NCBI RefSeq assembly: GCF_016722895.1
Contig: NZ_JAEQNA010000001.1
Coordinates: 62,001-126,000, forward strand
Direction: 5' to 3'
DNA from: Ramlibacter aurantiacus
GTDB taxonomy: Bacteria > Pseudomonadota > Gammaproteobacteria > Burkholderiales > Burkholderiaceae_C
Length of the DNA stretch: 64,000 bases
The translations under genes were made by a program, and so were the position numbers. The number at the start of each line of letters is the position of its first letter. The stretch's first letter is position 1. Positions 19,141-28,685 of the stretch are shown here, piece by piece. The notes beneath the pieces were generated by a model. The model searched no databases, was not told the DNA's origin, and worked only from the letters and a program-made list of their open reading frames with translations.

Positions 19141-20040
19141 TCAGCTGCCCGTCCGGCGGCGTGGCAGCTCGGCCGCCATCTGCACGTGCGGGATGCCGGC
19201 CTCGTCGAACGGTTCGCCGCTCGTGCGAAACCCCAGCCGCTCGTAGAAGCCCTCGGCCGTGCGCTGCGCGTGCAGCAGCACGCGGGTGTCGCCGCGCTCT
19301 TCGGCGGCCTGCAGCAGCGTGCCCATGAGGCGCCGTCCGAGTCCGCTGCCACGCAGCCCCCGATGCACCGCCATGCGGCCGATCTTGGCGACCCCCGCGC
19401 CGGCCTGCAGCAACCGGGCGGTCCCCACCGGCTGCCCCAGCCGGTTGAGCGCCACCACGTGCAGGGCCTGCGCATCGAGCTCGTCCCATTCCAGCTCCTG
19501 CGGCACGCGCTGCTCCTCGACGAAGACGCGGGTGCGCAAGGCTCGCGCCGCCTCGCCCAGCTCGACCCAGCTGCCGGTGCGCAGCTCCAGCAGGTCGCCG
19601 CCCTTTTCGAAGTCCTGCAACAGGGTTCGCAGCGCCGGCGGAATGGGGCGCGAGGTCTGGCTGGCCGGGTCCGCATAGACGTAGACCAGCTCGCCGTCGA
19701 TCAGCCGCTCTTCGCCCCGAAAAATGACGCCGTCGAAACGCATGGAGCTGTTGCCGATGCGGCCGCAGCGCAGGCCGACTTCGAGCGGGTCGTCCATGCG
19801 AGCCGACGCATGGAATTCGATGGTGGCCTTCTTCACGAAGAGGTCGCCGCCGATCTGCCGCATGGCTTCTTCGTACGGCAGCCCGAGCGCGCGCCAGTAC
19901 TCGACAACCGCGGTGTCGAAATACATCAGGTAATGAGCGTTGAACACGATCTGCTGCATGTCCACTTCGGACCAACGCACGCGCAGGCGGTGCAGCAGGC
20001 GGAAATCGGTGCGGCCGACAGGTTTGTTTCCGGTGTTCAT
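19141..20040 (-). CDS. YbgC-type thioesterase fused to a GNAT acetyltransferase
   Basis: A 299-residue two-domain protein. Residues about 10-150 are a hot-dog acyl-CoA thioesterase with the YbgC/FadM signature VRWSEVDMQQIVFNAHYLMY (catalytic Asp in EVDMQ). Residues about 155-295 are a GNAT N-acetyltransferase with the acetyl-CoA loop GLRGSGLGRRLMGTLLQ and a closing FYERLGFRTSGEPFDEAGI. The substrates are unknown; the fusion suggests coupled handling of an acyl-CoA. ATG 20040 overlaps the stop of the esterase gene (ATGA). Confidence 0.88.
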   Translation of the reverse strand: MNTGNKPVGRTDFRLLHRLRVRWSEVDMQQIVFNAHYLMYFDTAVVEYWRALGLPYEEAMRQIGGDLFVKKATIEFHASARMDDPLEVGLRCGRIGNSSMRFDGVIFRGEERLIDGELVYVYADPASQTSRPIPPALRTLLQDFEKGGDLLELRTGSWVELGEAARALRTRVFVEEQRVPQELEWDELDAQALHVVALNRLGQPVGTARLLQAGAGVAKIGRMAVHRGLRGSGLGRRLMGTLLQAAEERGDTRVLLHAQRTAEGFYERLGFRTSGEPFDEAGIPHVQMAAELPRRRTGS

Positions 20041-20987
20041 GGGTGCTCGACTCCAAGGGCTTGGGCCAGGGCCAGGGCAGCGTCCCGGTGCGCCTGCCGC
20101 GCTTCGGGAATGGCCCGGCCCATCTTGATGAATTCGTGGACGACGCCGCGGTAGATCTCCAGCTGCACCGGCACACCGGATGCGCGCAGGCGGTCGCCGT
20201 AGGCAATGCCCTCGTCCACCAGCGGGTCACATTCGGCCAGGCCGATCCAGGCGGGCGCGACGCCGTCCAGGTCAGGCGCCTGCAGGGGCGCGAATCGCCA
20301 GTCGCCGCGGGCCCCGGGTTCGATGTAGTGCGAGAAGAACCAGTCGATCAGCGTCTCGTCCAGCAGCAGGCCTTCGCGGTAATGCTGGCGCGAAGGCAGG
20401 TCCGGCGCACCCGCGCACCCGGGATAGAACAGCAGTTGCAGCGCCAGCGGCAGGCCGGAGTCACGGGCCAGGATGGCGCACACCGCGGCCAGCGTGCCCC
20501 CCGCGCTGTCGCCGCCCACCGCGAGCCGGGCCGGATCGACGCCACGCGCGGCGCCATGCGCAGCCAGCCAGGCCAGCGCGTCCCAGGCGTCGTCCACCGC
20601 CTGCGGAAACCGATGCTCGGGCGCGAGGCGATAGTCCAGCGACAACACGGCGCAGCCGCTCAGCCGGCACAGCTCGCGGCACAGCACGTCGTGCGTGGCG
20701 ATGCTGCCGATGGTGAAGCCGCCGCCGTGCAGGAACAGAAGCGCCGGCTGCTGCGAATCGGCGCGCGTCGCATAGAGCCGCGCCGGCAGCGCATGGCCGT
20801 CCCGCGCGGGGATGCTGAAGTCCTCCACCCGATGCAGCGGCGCCGCCGACAGCTCCAGCACGCCCGCGCGCTGCTCGTAAGCCAGCCGTGCCGCGTGCGG
20901 CGCCAGCGTGTGCAGCGGGGCGTGGCGGCTTCGCGCCATGCGCTGGAGCACCGAGCGCATGGCCGGGGTGAGGCGGTCGTGGGACAT
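20037..20987 (-). CDS. Alpha/beta-hydrolase, hormone-sensitive-lipase type esterase
   Basis: A 316-residue esterase of family IV. It carries the oxyanion motif LLFLHGGGFTIGS, the nucleophile elbow VGGDSAGGTLAA, and acid/base residues in ECDPLVDEG and GVVHEFIKMG. The likely activity is hydrolysis of short acyl esters in the cytoplasm. ATG 20987 gives the family length; the frame extends further upstream without family features. It is first in a two-gene unit with the thioesterase fusion. The 248 bases upstream hold no recognised gene. Confidence 0.9.
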   Translation of the reverse strand: MSHDRLTPAMRSVLQRMARSRHAPLHTLAPHAARLAYEQRAGVLELSAAPLHRVEDFSIPARDGHALPARLYATRADSQQPALLFLHGGGFTIGSIATHDVLCRELCRLSGCAVLSLDYRLAPEHRFPQAVDDAWDALAWLAAHGAARGVDPARLAVGGDSAGGTLAAVCAILARDSGLPLALQLLFYPGCAGAPDLPSRQHYREGLLLDETLIDWFFSHYIEPGARGDWRFAPLQAPDLDGVAPAWIGLAECDPLVDEGIAYGDRLRASGVPVQLEIYRGVVHEFIKMGRAIPEARQAHRDAALALAQALGVEHP

Positions 20988-21235
20988 CGTGACGGCGGCA
21001 AACCGGCGATGGTAGCGGCGAAGCCCTGCCAACCCACTCGACCCCACGCCCGCCACCCAGCTGGCGCGAACGGTGCTCGTCGATCCCGACCGAGGACTGC
21101 GCGCTGCCAGGCCGCGCCTCGGGATTCGGCGGGGTGGGGCCGACGCCGACCGTCGCCGGGGCAGGCGCGGTGCACGCCGCGCAACCGGGGCGCTGAGCCC
21201 GTCGGGTACCGTCGCCGACCGTGCTGCCGAGCGTC

Positions 21236-21610
21236 TCAATAAGACACCGGCTCGCCAGATACGGGGTCCGGCACCGCGTCACGGGCCTGCGCCCAGACCG
21301 CGAGCACCGCTGCCAAAGCACCCACGGCCGGCATGTGGAGCATCGCCACCCGCTCGGCACCGAAGCCGAAGAGCCAGGGCGATCCGGCGACCAGCACCGC
21401 GGCTGCGAAAGCGGCCCAGCGCCAGAGGGGGCGCCGCTCCCCCCCTGCGCTCGCGGCGGCGGTGGCTGCCAGGGCCAGTCCGAGAAGAGCCGAAGCGAGG
21501 GTGGCGCCTGTGGACGACAGACCCAGGACCCACGGCGAGAGCGCCAGCCACATTCCCAGGGCGATGAGCACCGGGTCTTGCCAGAAGCGGGGGCGGACCG
21601 AATAGGCCAT
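21236..21610 (-). CDS. SPW-repeat membrane protein
   Basis: A 124-residue hydrophobic protein with two copies of the SPW motif, LALSPWVLGLS (about 23-33) and LVAGSPWLFGFG (about 83-94), each inside a helix pair, giving four predicted membrane helices. SPW proteins have unknown function. ATG 21610 is preceded by a GGAGAAAG site. It is a single gene, 203 bases downstream of tex on the same strand. Confidence 0.85.
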   Translation of the reverse strand: MAYSVRPRFWQDPVLIALGMWLALSPWVLGLSSTGATLASALLGLALAATAAASAGGERRPLWRWAAFAAAVLVAGSPWLFGFGAERVAMLHMPAVGALAAVLAVWAQARDAVPDPVSGEPVSY

Positions 21611-21813
21611 TTCTTTCTCCGTGCGGTGTCTCGGCCACGATGGCGCCGACAGTCCGGGTTGGAGAAACGACCAAGGCCCAGGTTCTGGTGCCGAACACGA
21701 TTTCGACTCCGTACCAACCCTGGTCCGCCCTGCGCAGCCGATGGCGCGCCGCGGTCGGTGTGCAGCGAGCGGGTGACGGGCGGCCGCTGGGCTCCGCTGA
21801 ACGAGGGTCCAGC

Positions 21814-24168
21814 CTATTTGCGCAAGCCCTGCAGCTTGGCAAACGCACCCGCCATTGCGGTGTTCATCGGTCCCGCCGGCTGCTGCTGCTTGTGGCCGCG
21901 CCCCGGCGCCTGGTAGCGGTTGTCGCCGCTGCGCGCGTCGCGCCCCTCGCGGCGCCCACCCTGCGGCGCCTCGGCGAGCTTCATGGTCAGGCTGATGCGC
22001 TTGCGCGCGGGGTCCACCTCCAGCACCTTCACCTTCACGATGTCGCCGGTCTTGACCACCTCGCGCGCGTCGTTCACGAACTTGTGCGACAGCTGGCTCA
22101 CGTGCACCAGGCCGTCCTGGTGCACGCCCAGGTCGATGAAGGCGCCGAAGGCCGCGACGTTGCTCACCGTGCCCTCCAGCACCATGCCTTCGCGCAGGTC
22201 GGCGATATCTTCCACGCCGTCGTTGAAGCGAGCGACCTTGAAGTCGGGGCGGGGGTCGCGGCCGGGCTTCTCCAACTCGACCAGGATGTCTTTCACGGTG
22301 ATGGCGCCGAAGCGATCGTCGGCGAAGCGCTCGGGCTTGATGGTCTTGATCAATTCGCCGCGCCCCATCACCTCGCGCACCGGCTTGCCCAATTGATCGA
22401 GCATGCGCTGCACCACCGGGTAGGTTTCCGGGTGCACGCCGGTCATGTCCAGCGGGTTGTCGCCCTCCCGGATGCGCAGGAAGCCGGCGCTCTGCTCGAA
22501 GGTCTTGGCGCCCAGTCCGCCGACCTCCATCAGCTGCTGGCGGCTCTTGAACGCGCCGTGCGCCTCGCGCCACCGCACCACCGCCTTGGCCACGCTGGGC
22601 GACAGGCCCGACACGCGTGACAGCAGCGGCACGCTGGCGGTGTTCAGGTCCACGCCCACGGCGTTCACGCAGTCCTCCACCACCGCCCCCAGGGTACGGG
22701 CCAGCTCGCCCTGGTTCACGTCGTGCTGGTACTGGCCCACGCCGATCGACTTGGGGTCGATCTTCACCAGTTCCGCCAGCGGGTCCTGCAGCCGCCGGGC
22801 GATGCTGGCGGCGCCGCGCAGGCTCACGTCCACGTCGGGCATCTCCTGCGAGGCGAACTCGCTGGCCGAGTAGACCGAGGCGCCGGCTTCGCTCACCACC
22901 ACCTTCTGGATGTCGGCCATGCCGGCCGTGGCCAGCCGCTTGATCAGGTCGGCCGCCAGCTTGTCGGTTTCGCGGCTGGCCGTGCCGTTGCCGATGGCGA
23001 TGAGGTTGACGCCATGCTTCTCGCACAGCTTGGCCAGCGTGTAGAGCGAACCTTCCCAGTCGCGGCGCGGCTCGTGCGGATACACGGTGGACGTATCGAC
23101 CAGCTTGCCGGTGGCATCGACCACCGCCACCTTCACGCCGGTGCGGATGCCCGGGTCCAGGCCCATCACCACGCGCGCACCGGCGGGCGCGGCCAGCAGC
23201 AGGTCGCGCAGGTTGTCGGCGAACACCTTGATGGCCACCTTCTCGGCGTCTTCGCGCAGGCGGGTGAACAGGTCACGCTCGGTGGACAGCGACAGCTTCA
23301 CGCGCCACGTCCAGGCCACGCATTTGCGGATCAGGTCGTCGGCCGGGCGGCCCGCATGGCTCCAGCCCAGGTGCAGGGCGATGCGCCCCTCGGCCACCGA
23401 GGGCTTGCCCGGCTCGGGCTCCACCGGCAGCACCAGCTTGGCGTCCAGGATCTCCAGTTGCCGGCCGCGGAACACCGCCAGCGCCCGGTGCGAGGGCACG
23501 CGGCCGATCGGCTCGTCGTAGTCGAAGTAATCGCGGAACTTGGCGTTGTCGGGGTGGTTCTCGTCCTTGCCCGATGCCAGCTTCGACTTGAACAGGCCCT
23601 CGGCCCAGAGCCACTCGCGCAGCTGCTGCACCAGCGCGGGGTCTTCGGCCCAGCGCTCGGAGAGGATGTCGCGCACGCCGTCCAGCACGGCGGCCACCGT
23701 GGTGAAGTCTTCGCCGCCCTCGCCCTTCTCGGCTTTCACGAAAGCCTGGGCCTCCTGCTGCGGATCGAGCGTGGGGTCGGCGAACAGGCGATCGGCCAGC
23801 GGCTCGATGCCGGCCTCGCGCGCGATCTGGCCCTTGGTGCGGCGCCTGGGTTTGTAGGGCAGGTACAGGTCTTCCAGTTCCTGCTTGGTGGGCGCGGCTT
23901 CGATGGCGGCGCGCAGCTCGGGCGTGAGCTTGCCCTGCTCCTCGATGCTCTTGAGAACCGCCTCGCGGCGATCGTGCAGCTCGCGCAGGTAGGCCAGCCG
24001 CACTTCCAGTTCGCGCAGGTGCACGTCGTCCAGGCCGCCCGTGGCCTCTTTCCGGTAGCGGGCGATGAAGGGCACGGTGGCCCCGGAACCGAGCAGGTCC
24101 ACCGCTTGCTGGACCTGGTTTTCTCCCACTTTCAGTTCGGCAGCGATCTGCCTCACGATGCTTTGCAT
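21814..24168 (-). CDS. tex: Tex RNA-binding transcription accessory protein
   Basis: A 784-residue Tex/YhgF protein. It has the N-terminal helical domain (QIAAELKVGENQVQQAVDLL), the YqgF-like RNase H fold (VVMGLDPGIRTGVKVAVVD), a helix-hairpin-helix segment (LNTASVPLLSRVSGLSPSVA) and a C-terminal S1 domain (GMVLEGTVSNVAAFGAFIDL). The tail is Gly/Arg/Gln-rich. Tex binds nucleic acid and is needed for normal expression of virulence or stress genes in several bacteria. ATG 24168 matches the family start; upstream codons lack family features. Confidence 0.95.
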   Translation of the reverse strand: MQSIVRQIAAELKVGENQVQQAVDLLGSGATVPFIARYRKEATGGLDDVHLRELEVRLAYLRELHDRREAVLKSIEEQGKLTPELRAAIEAAPTKQELEDLYLPYKPRRRTKGQIAREAGIEPLADRLFADPTLDPQQEAQAFVKAEKGEGGEDFTTVAAVLDGVRDILSERWAEDPALVQQLREWLWAEGLFKSKLASGKDENHPDNAKFRDYFDYDEPIGRVPSHRALAVFRGRQLEILDAKLVLPVEPEPGKPSVAEGRIALHLGWSHAGRPADDLIRKCVAWTWRVKLSLSTERDLFTRLREDAEKVAIKVFADNLRDLLLAAPAGARVVMGLDPGIRTGVKVAVVDATGKLVDTSTVYPHEPRRDWEGSLYTLAKLCEKHGVNLIAIGNGTASRETDKLAADLIKRLATAGMADIQKVVVSEAGASVYSASEFASQEMPDVDVSLRGAASIARRLQDPLAELVKIDPKSIGVGQYQHDVNQGELARTLGAVVEDCVNAVGVDLNTASVPLLSRVSGLSPSVAKAVVRWREAHGAFKSRQQLMEVGGLGAKTFEQSAGFLRIREGDNPLDMTGVHPETYPVVQRMLDQLGKPVREVMGRGELIKTIKPERFADDRFGAITVKDILVELEKPGRDPRPDFKVARFNDGVEDIADLREGMVLEGTVSNVAAFGAFIDLGVHQDGLVHVSQLSHKFVNDAREVVKTGDIVKVKVLEVDPARKRISLTMKLAEAPQGGRREGRDARSGDNRYQAPGRGHKQQQPAGPMNTAMAGAFAKLQGLRK

Positions 24169-24316
24169 GACCGGCACGGATGGACGTCTGGCTAAAAAAT
24201 GGACGGGCGAGTTTGCCACAGCATCTGGCGGGCAAAAGGACGGGTTTTCCGCTGACAAAAGCCCTCATCCGCAGCGGCCGAGAATGAATAAAGTCCGACC
24301 GGACGGGGAGTCCTTC

Positions 24317-24883
24317 ATGCGTTTGCGCACCGTGCTCGTGATCCTGGCCGCTTTGCTGGTCGTGGTGTTCGCCCTGCTGAACTGGCAGGAAGTCACGCGG
24401 CCGACGTCGCTGAACCTCGGCTTCGCCCAGGTCCAGGCGCCGATGGGCCTGATCCTGCTGTCCCTGCTGGGGCTGGCGACGCTGGTGTTCATGACGCTGG
24501 TGGCGTCCGTCCACACGCGCTCGCTGGTGGAGTCGCGCCAGCACGCCAAGGCGCTGGAGGCGCAGCGCGAGCTGGCCGACCGAGCCGAAGCCTCGCGCCT
24601 GGCCGAGCTTCGACAGCAGATCGACACCTACCTGAACGAAGGCCGGCAGCGCGAGACGCGGGCCGCCGCCGAACTGGAGCAGGCCTTCGCCCGCATCCAG
24701 CGCGACCTTCGCCAGCAGGTGGACCAATCGCACCGGGCGCTCGCCACCCGCCTGGGTGAGATGGAGGGGCGTGTCACCCAACAGCTGGAGCGCATGGAAC
24801 GCGGACGTGCACCGATGCAGCCTGCTGAACCCATCCCGATCACGGACGTGACGGCGCAGCGACCGGTGGACCAATTGCCCTAG
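24317..24883 (+). CDS. LapA-domain membrane protein with coiled-coil tail
   Basis: A 188-residue protein with two N-terminal membrane helices (about 4-22 and 43-64) in the arrangement of the LapA/DUF1049 domain, including LLNWQEVTRPTSLNLGFAQV between them. A long charged coiled coil follows (about 75-165). Typical LapA proteins are near 100 residues, so the tail is longer than usual. LapA links to lipopolysaccharide assembly control in enterobacteria; this member is only distantly similar. A GGGGAG site precedes ATG 24317. Confidence 0.65.
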   Translation: MRLRTVLVILAALLVVVFALLNWQEVTRPTSLNLGFAQVQAPMGLILLSLLGLATLVFMTLVASVHTRSLVESRQHAKALEAQRELADRAEASRLAELRQQIDTYLNEGRQRETRAAAELEQAFARIQRDLRQQVDQSHRALATRLGEMEGRVTQQLERMERGRAPMQPAEPIPITDVTAQRPVDQLP

Positions 24884-24888
24884 GCCTT

Positions 24889-25842
24889 CTAGGCCGGTGC
24901 CGCCCGCAGCACGTATCCGATGCGCGGGAAGTGCACGTGCACCGTGCCGGCACGTGGATCGGTGCGGCGAATGCTGTAGTGGGTGCGGGTGGCCGCGATG
25001 AGTTCGCCCTCGGTCACCTCGGCGCCGAAAGACTCCGGCGTCACGGTGACCCGCGTGCCCAGGGGAATGCCGTGGTCGTCCTGGAAGGCGCTGTCCACCA
25101 GCAGGTTGTCACCGGCGGGCGCGGGCTCGGAGCGCTGCGCCACCGTGATCGCGTCTTCCGCGCTCAGCCGCTCCATGCGGCCGTGGCCCAGCGCCGCGAT
25201 GCGGTCCATCCATTCGTCGATGGCCGGTGTGATGGCGAGCAGGTCGGCCATCACCGGCACTTGCGTGCGCATGAACCACAGCGGGTGGTAGGTGGAGAAG
25301 TCCGCCACGCAGGGCTCGGCGCCGAACAGGAAGTCATGCTCTTCGACCATGCTGGCGATGCGGCGCAGGTACGAGCGCAGCGCCGAGGTGGCATCCGCTG
25401 GCCGCAGCTGGGTCATGTTCACGCGCATGGCCTTGCGGTCTTCCTTGAACGCGCGGGCCACCTCGGCGTCACCGCCAAACAGCTGGGCCAGGCCACGCGG
25501 CTGCAGGTTGTAGGTCATGGCGGCGCCGTACAGCGTGGTGTCGGCCCATTGCGCGAAAACGCGGCAGCAGCCTCGCAAGGCCGGGGGGTACAGGTGCGGC
25601 TCGGGCTGCACGTGCTCCAGCACGTCGCAGATCAGCGCGGTGTCGCAATAGATGTCGGCGCCAATCTGGAGCACCGGCGTTCGCCGGTAGCCGCCGGTCA
25701 GCGCCACCACGTCCGGCTTGGGACTGATGGAGGGCACCAGCACCGAATTCCAGGCGAGCTTCTTGAATCCCAGGGCACGGCGGATCTTTTCGGAAAACGG
25801 CGAGGCCAGGTAGTGGTGAAGGATCAGGTCGGGTGTGGTCAT
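24889..25842 (-). CDS. Glutathione S-transferase family protein
   Basis: A 317-residue protein with an N-terminal thioredoxin-like GST domain (LILHHYLASPFSEKIRRALG, then GGYRRTPVLQIGADIYCDT) and an all-helical C-terminal domain (from about 90). It is longer than classical GSTs, with about 80 extra residues (from about 235) that read as a small beta domain (PLGTRVTVTPESFGAEVTEG). The substrate is unknown. It is the last gene of the acyl-CoA cluster, 14 bases after the acyl-CoA dehydrogenase gene. Confidence 0.85.
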   Translation of the reverse strand: MTTPDLILHHYLASPFSEKIRRALGFKKLAWNSVLVPSISPKPDVVALTGGYRRTPVLQIGADIYCDTALICDVLEHVQPEPHLYPPALRGCCRVFAQWADTTLYGAAMTYNLQPRGLAQLFGGDAEVARAFKEDRKAMRVNMTQLRPADATSALRSYLRRIASMVEEHDFLFGAEPCVADFSTYHPLWFMRTQVPVMADLLAITPAIDEWMDRIAALGHGRMERLSAEDAITVAQRSEPAPAGDNLLVDSAFQDDHGIPLGTRVTVTPESFGAEVTEGELIAATRTHYSIRRTDPRAGTVHVHFPRIGYVLRAAPA

Positions 25843-25856
25843 GCGAGCTTCTCGGG

Positions 25857-27500
25857 TCAACGGGGCATCGCCCGCGCGATCAAGTCGTCCAGCGGCAGGC
25901 CAGCCGGCAGCGTTCCGAACACCTGCCCGCCTTCGCCCGCCACGCGCGAGGCGCAAAAAGATGCGGCCACCTCCGGCGGGCTGCCCCGCCACAGCAGGGC
26001 CGCTTGCAGGGCCAGCGCGATGTCCTGGGCCAGGCCCCGGGCCTGGGCCTCGTCGACCAAGGGCCCCGCGCGCCCGGGCAGGCGGTCGATCAGCCGGTCC
26101 AGCGCCGGATCGGCGCCGCGCGCGAGCCGCAGTTCGTCATCGAGCGCCGCCACGGCTTCGGGCTTGCGCAAGGCGCGCAGCAGGTCCAGCGCCATCACGT
26201 TGCCGGCGCCTTCCCAGATGGAGTTGACCGGCATCTCGCGGTAGATGCGGGCCATGAGGCCGTGGCCGCCCTCCTCCACGTAGCCGTTGCCGCCCACGCA
26301 TTCCATGGCTTCCTGCGCGAAAGCCGCGCCACGCTTGCAGATCCAGAACTTGGCCACCGGCGTAAGCAGCCTGGCCATGGCCGCTTCGTGCGGGTCGCCG
26401 GGGCGGTCGAAGACACGGGCCAGGCGCAGCGCCAGGGCGCAGGCCGCCTCGGCTTCCAGGGCCAGGTCGGCCAGCACGTTGCGCATCAGCGGCTGCTCGA
26501 CCAGGGGCCGGCCGAAGGCCTGGCGCTGGCGGCAGTGGTCCAGCGCCAGCGACAGGGCCTGGCGCATCAATCCGCTGGTGCCCAGCGCGCAGTCGAGCCG
26601 GGTCATCGTGCCCATGGCCAGGATCTGCGGCACGCCCCGGCCTTCCTCGCCCACCAGCCAGGCGGTCGCGCCCTCGAACTCCACCTCGGCGCTGGCGTTG
26701 GCGCGATTGCCCAGCTTGTCCTTCAGGCGCTGCACCCGCACGGCATTGCGGCGGCCGTCGGGCAGCACGCGAGGCAGGAACAGGCACGACAGGCCCGACG
26801 CGGTCTGCGCCAGGACCAGGTGGGCGTCCGATTGCGGCGCCGAGAAGAACCACTTGTGGCCCGTGACGCGCAGGCGCTGGCCCCACTCGTCGGTGCCGTC
26901 GGGCTCGGCCCGGGTGGTGTTGGCCCGCACGTCCGATCCGCCCTGCTTCTCGGTCATGCCCATGCCCATGGTCAGCCCAGGCTTGAAGGGGCCGTGGCGC
27001 GGCGAGGGGTCGTACGCGCGCGACATGAGGCCCGGCGCCCAGGCCGCGTGGAGGGCCGGGCTGGCCCGCAATGCCGGGGTGGCCGCATAGGTCATCGAGA
27101 CCGGGCACAGCACCGCGGCTTCCAGCTCGGTGAACAGCATGAAGCCGGCGGCGCGCTCCAGGTGGGCGTGCGATCCGGCGGGCCGCCCCCAGGGCGTGCC
27201 GTGCAGGCCTGCCTCGACCGCGGCAGCCATCAACGCGTGGTAGGCCGGATGGAACTCGACCTCGTCGATGCGATGACCGCAGCGGTCATGGGTGCGCAGC
27301 TGCGGGCCGTGGACGTTGGCCAGGCGCGCCTGGGTCTGCATGTCAGCCGTTCCGAGGCGCTGCCCCAGCGCCCGCAGCGCCGAGGTGTCCAGGTCCGGCG
27401 CATGGAGCGACAAGGCATCACGCATGGCCGCATGGGCCTCGAAGAGGTTCACGTCCAGCAGCGGCTCGGGCTGGTTGAAGACGTCGTGCGTGCTTGCCAT
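25857..27500 (-). CDS. Acyl-CoA dehydrogenase, AidB-like
   Basis: A 547-residue FAD-dependent dehydrogenase of the AidB/long type. It has GMGMTEKQGGSDVRANTT (FAD-binding loop), VTGHKWFFSAPQSDAHLVLA, a nucleotide-contact segment GRPLVEQPLMRNVLADLALE and the closing CVGGNGYVEEGGHGLMARIY with MPVNSIWEGAGNVMALDLLR. AidB in E. coli is linked to alkylation damage; here the setting beside beta-oxidation genes favours acyl-CoA oxidation. It is 18 bases after the enone reductase gene. Confidence 0.9.
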   Translation of the reverse strand: MASTHDVFNQPEPLLDVNLFEAHAAMRDALSLHAPDLDTSALRALGQRLGTADMQTQARLANVHGPQLRTHDRCGHRIDEVEFHPAYHALMAAAVEAGLHGTPWGRPAGSHAHLERAAGFMLFTELEAAVLCPVSMTYAATPALRASPALHAAWAPGLMSRAYDPSPRHGPFKPGLTMGMGMTEKQGGSDVRANTTRAEPDGTDEWGQRLRVTGHKWFFSAPQSDAHLVLAQTASGLSCLFLPRVLPDGRRNAVRVQRLKDKLGNRANASAEVEFEGATAWLVGEEGRGVPQILAMGTMTRLDCALGTSGLMRQALSLALDHCRQRQAFGRPLVEQPLMRNVLADLALEAEAACALALRLARVFDRPGDPHEAAMARLLTPVAKFWICKRGAAFAQEAMECVGGNGYVEEGGHGLMARIYREMPVNSIWEGAGNVMALDLLRALRKPEAVAALDDELRLARGADPALDRLIDRLPGRAGPLVDEAQARGLAQDIALALQAALLWRGSPPEVAASFCASRVAGEGGQVFGTLPAGLPLDDLIARAMPR

Positions 27501-27518
27501 GCCGGGCCCTCCGCGTGG

Positions 27519-28532
27519 TCAGTCCAGCTGCACCAGCTGCTTGCCGAAATTGCGGCCCTGCAGCAGGCCCAGGAAAGCCTCGGGCGCGGCCTCGATGCCG
27601 TGCGCCACGGTTTCGCGGGGCCGCAGCTTGCCGCGGGCCACGAGCGCGTGCAGCTCGGGCAGCGCCTCGGACCAGGCCTCGGGGTGCTCGCTGATGACGA
27701 AGCCCTCGACGCGCAGGCGCTTGCTCAGGATCAGCTGCGGCTGCGCCAGCGGCACCGGCCGGCCGTCGTAGCCGGCGATCATTCCGCACAAGGCGATGCG
27801 GCCATGCGGCTGGATGCACGACAGCACCGCGTCGAGCACCCGACCGCCCACGTTCTCGAAGTGCCCGGCGATGCCGCCGGGGCAACCCTGCGCCAGGGCC
27901 GCGGCCAGCGAGCGCGCGTCGGGGTGCGCGCGGTGGTCGATGCAGGCATCGAAGCCCAGCTCGCCGGTCACATACCCGCACTTCTCGGGTCCGCCCGCGA
28001 TACCCACCACGCGCAGGCCGCGCGCCTTGGCCAGCACGCCCACCACGCTGCCCACTGCGCCGCTGGCGGCGCTCACCGTCACCGCCTGGCCCGGCTGGGC
28101 GGCGACGAGTCGTGTGAGCCCCCACCAGGCCGTGACCCCGGGCATCCCGAGCGCACCGAGATAGGTGGACGCCGGCACCCGCGTGGCGTCCACCTGGCGC
28201 AGGCCCGGCGCGTCGCCCGCCACCACGCTCCACTCCTGCCAGCCGCCCATGCCGAGCACGGTGTCGCCGGAGGCCCAGCGCGGATGGCGGCTCTCGACCA
28301 CCTCGGCGACGGTGGCCCCCAGCATCACCTCGCCCAGCGGCTGCGGCAGCGCGTAACTCGGCACGTCGTCCATGCGCCCGCGCATGTACGGATCGAGGCT
28401 CAGCCAGCGGTGGCGCACCAGCACCTGGCCCTCGGCCGGGGCGGGGGTGTCGCCGGTGACCAGCTGGAAGTCTTCCAAGCGCACCGCGCCAAGGGGTCGG
28501 CGGGCCAGCAGGATTTGTCGGTTGCGCGGCAT
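27519..28532 (-). CDS. NADP-dependent medium-chain oxidoreductase (CurA/PTGR type)
   Basis: A 337-residue zinc-free medium-chain dehydrogenase/reductase that reduces activated C=C bonds of alpha,beta-unsaturated ketones. It shows LDPYMRGRM near residue 50, the nucleotide-binding loop TVSAASGAVGSVVGVLAKAR, and GHFENVGGRVLDAVLS. It heads a sub-operon with the dehydrogenase and GST genes, separated from the upstream thioesterase gene by 153 bases with a GC-rich repeat. Confidence 0.9.
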   Translation of the reverse strand: MPRNRQILLARRPLGAVRLEDFQLVTGDTPAPAEGQVLVRHRWLSLDPYMRGRMDDVPSYALPQPLGEVMLGATVAEVVESRHPRWASGDTVLGMGGWQEWSVVAGDAPGLRQVDATRVPASTYLGALGMPGVTAWWGLTRLVAAQPGQAVTVSAASGAVGSVVGVLAKARGLRVVGIAGGPEKCGYVTGELGFDACIDHRAHPDARSLAAALAQGCPGGIAGHFENVGGRVLDAVLSCIQPHGRIALCGMIAGYDGRPVPLAQPQLILSKRLRVEGFVISEHPEAWSEALPELHALVARGKLRPRETVAHGIEAAPEAFLGLLQGRNFGKQLVQLD

Positions 28533-28642
28533 GGGTGGTTTTTTCAGTTATCCACGATGCTGCGCAGCACCCGCCATGCATGAGAGCAGACCCCGCGATC
28601 GCGGGCCACCGCGGAACCGGCTTGGCCGGGCCGCTGGTGGCG

Positions 28643-28669
28643 CCCCTTGAGGGGAGGCGCCGAAGGCGC
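28643..28669. repeat. GC-rich double hairpin downstream of the PaaI thioesterase gene
   Basis: CCCCTTGAGGGG (28643-28654) is directly followed by the hairpin GCGCC-GAA-GGCGC (28657-28669). On the minus strand these hairpins follow the thioesterase stop by 17 bases. They look like an intergenic repeat that can act as a transcription terminator. There is no long U-tract. Confidence 0.5.
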
Positions 28670-28685
28670 TTCGGGGTGGTTTCAT

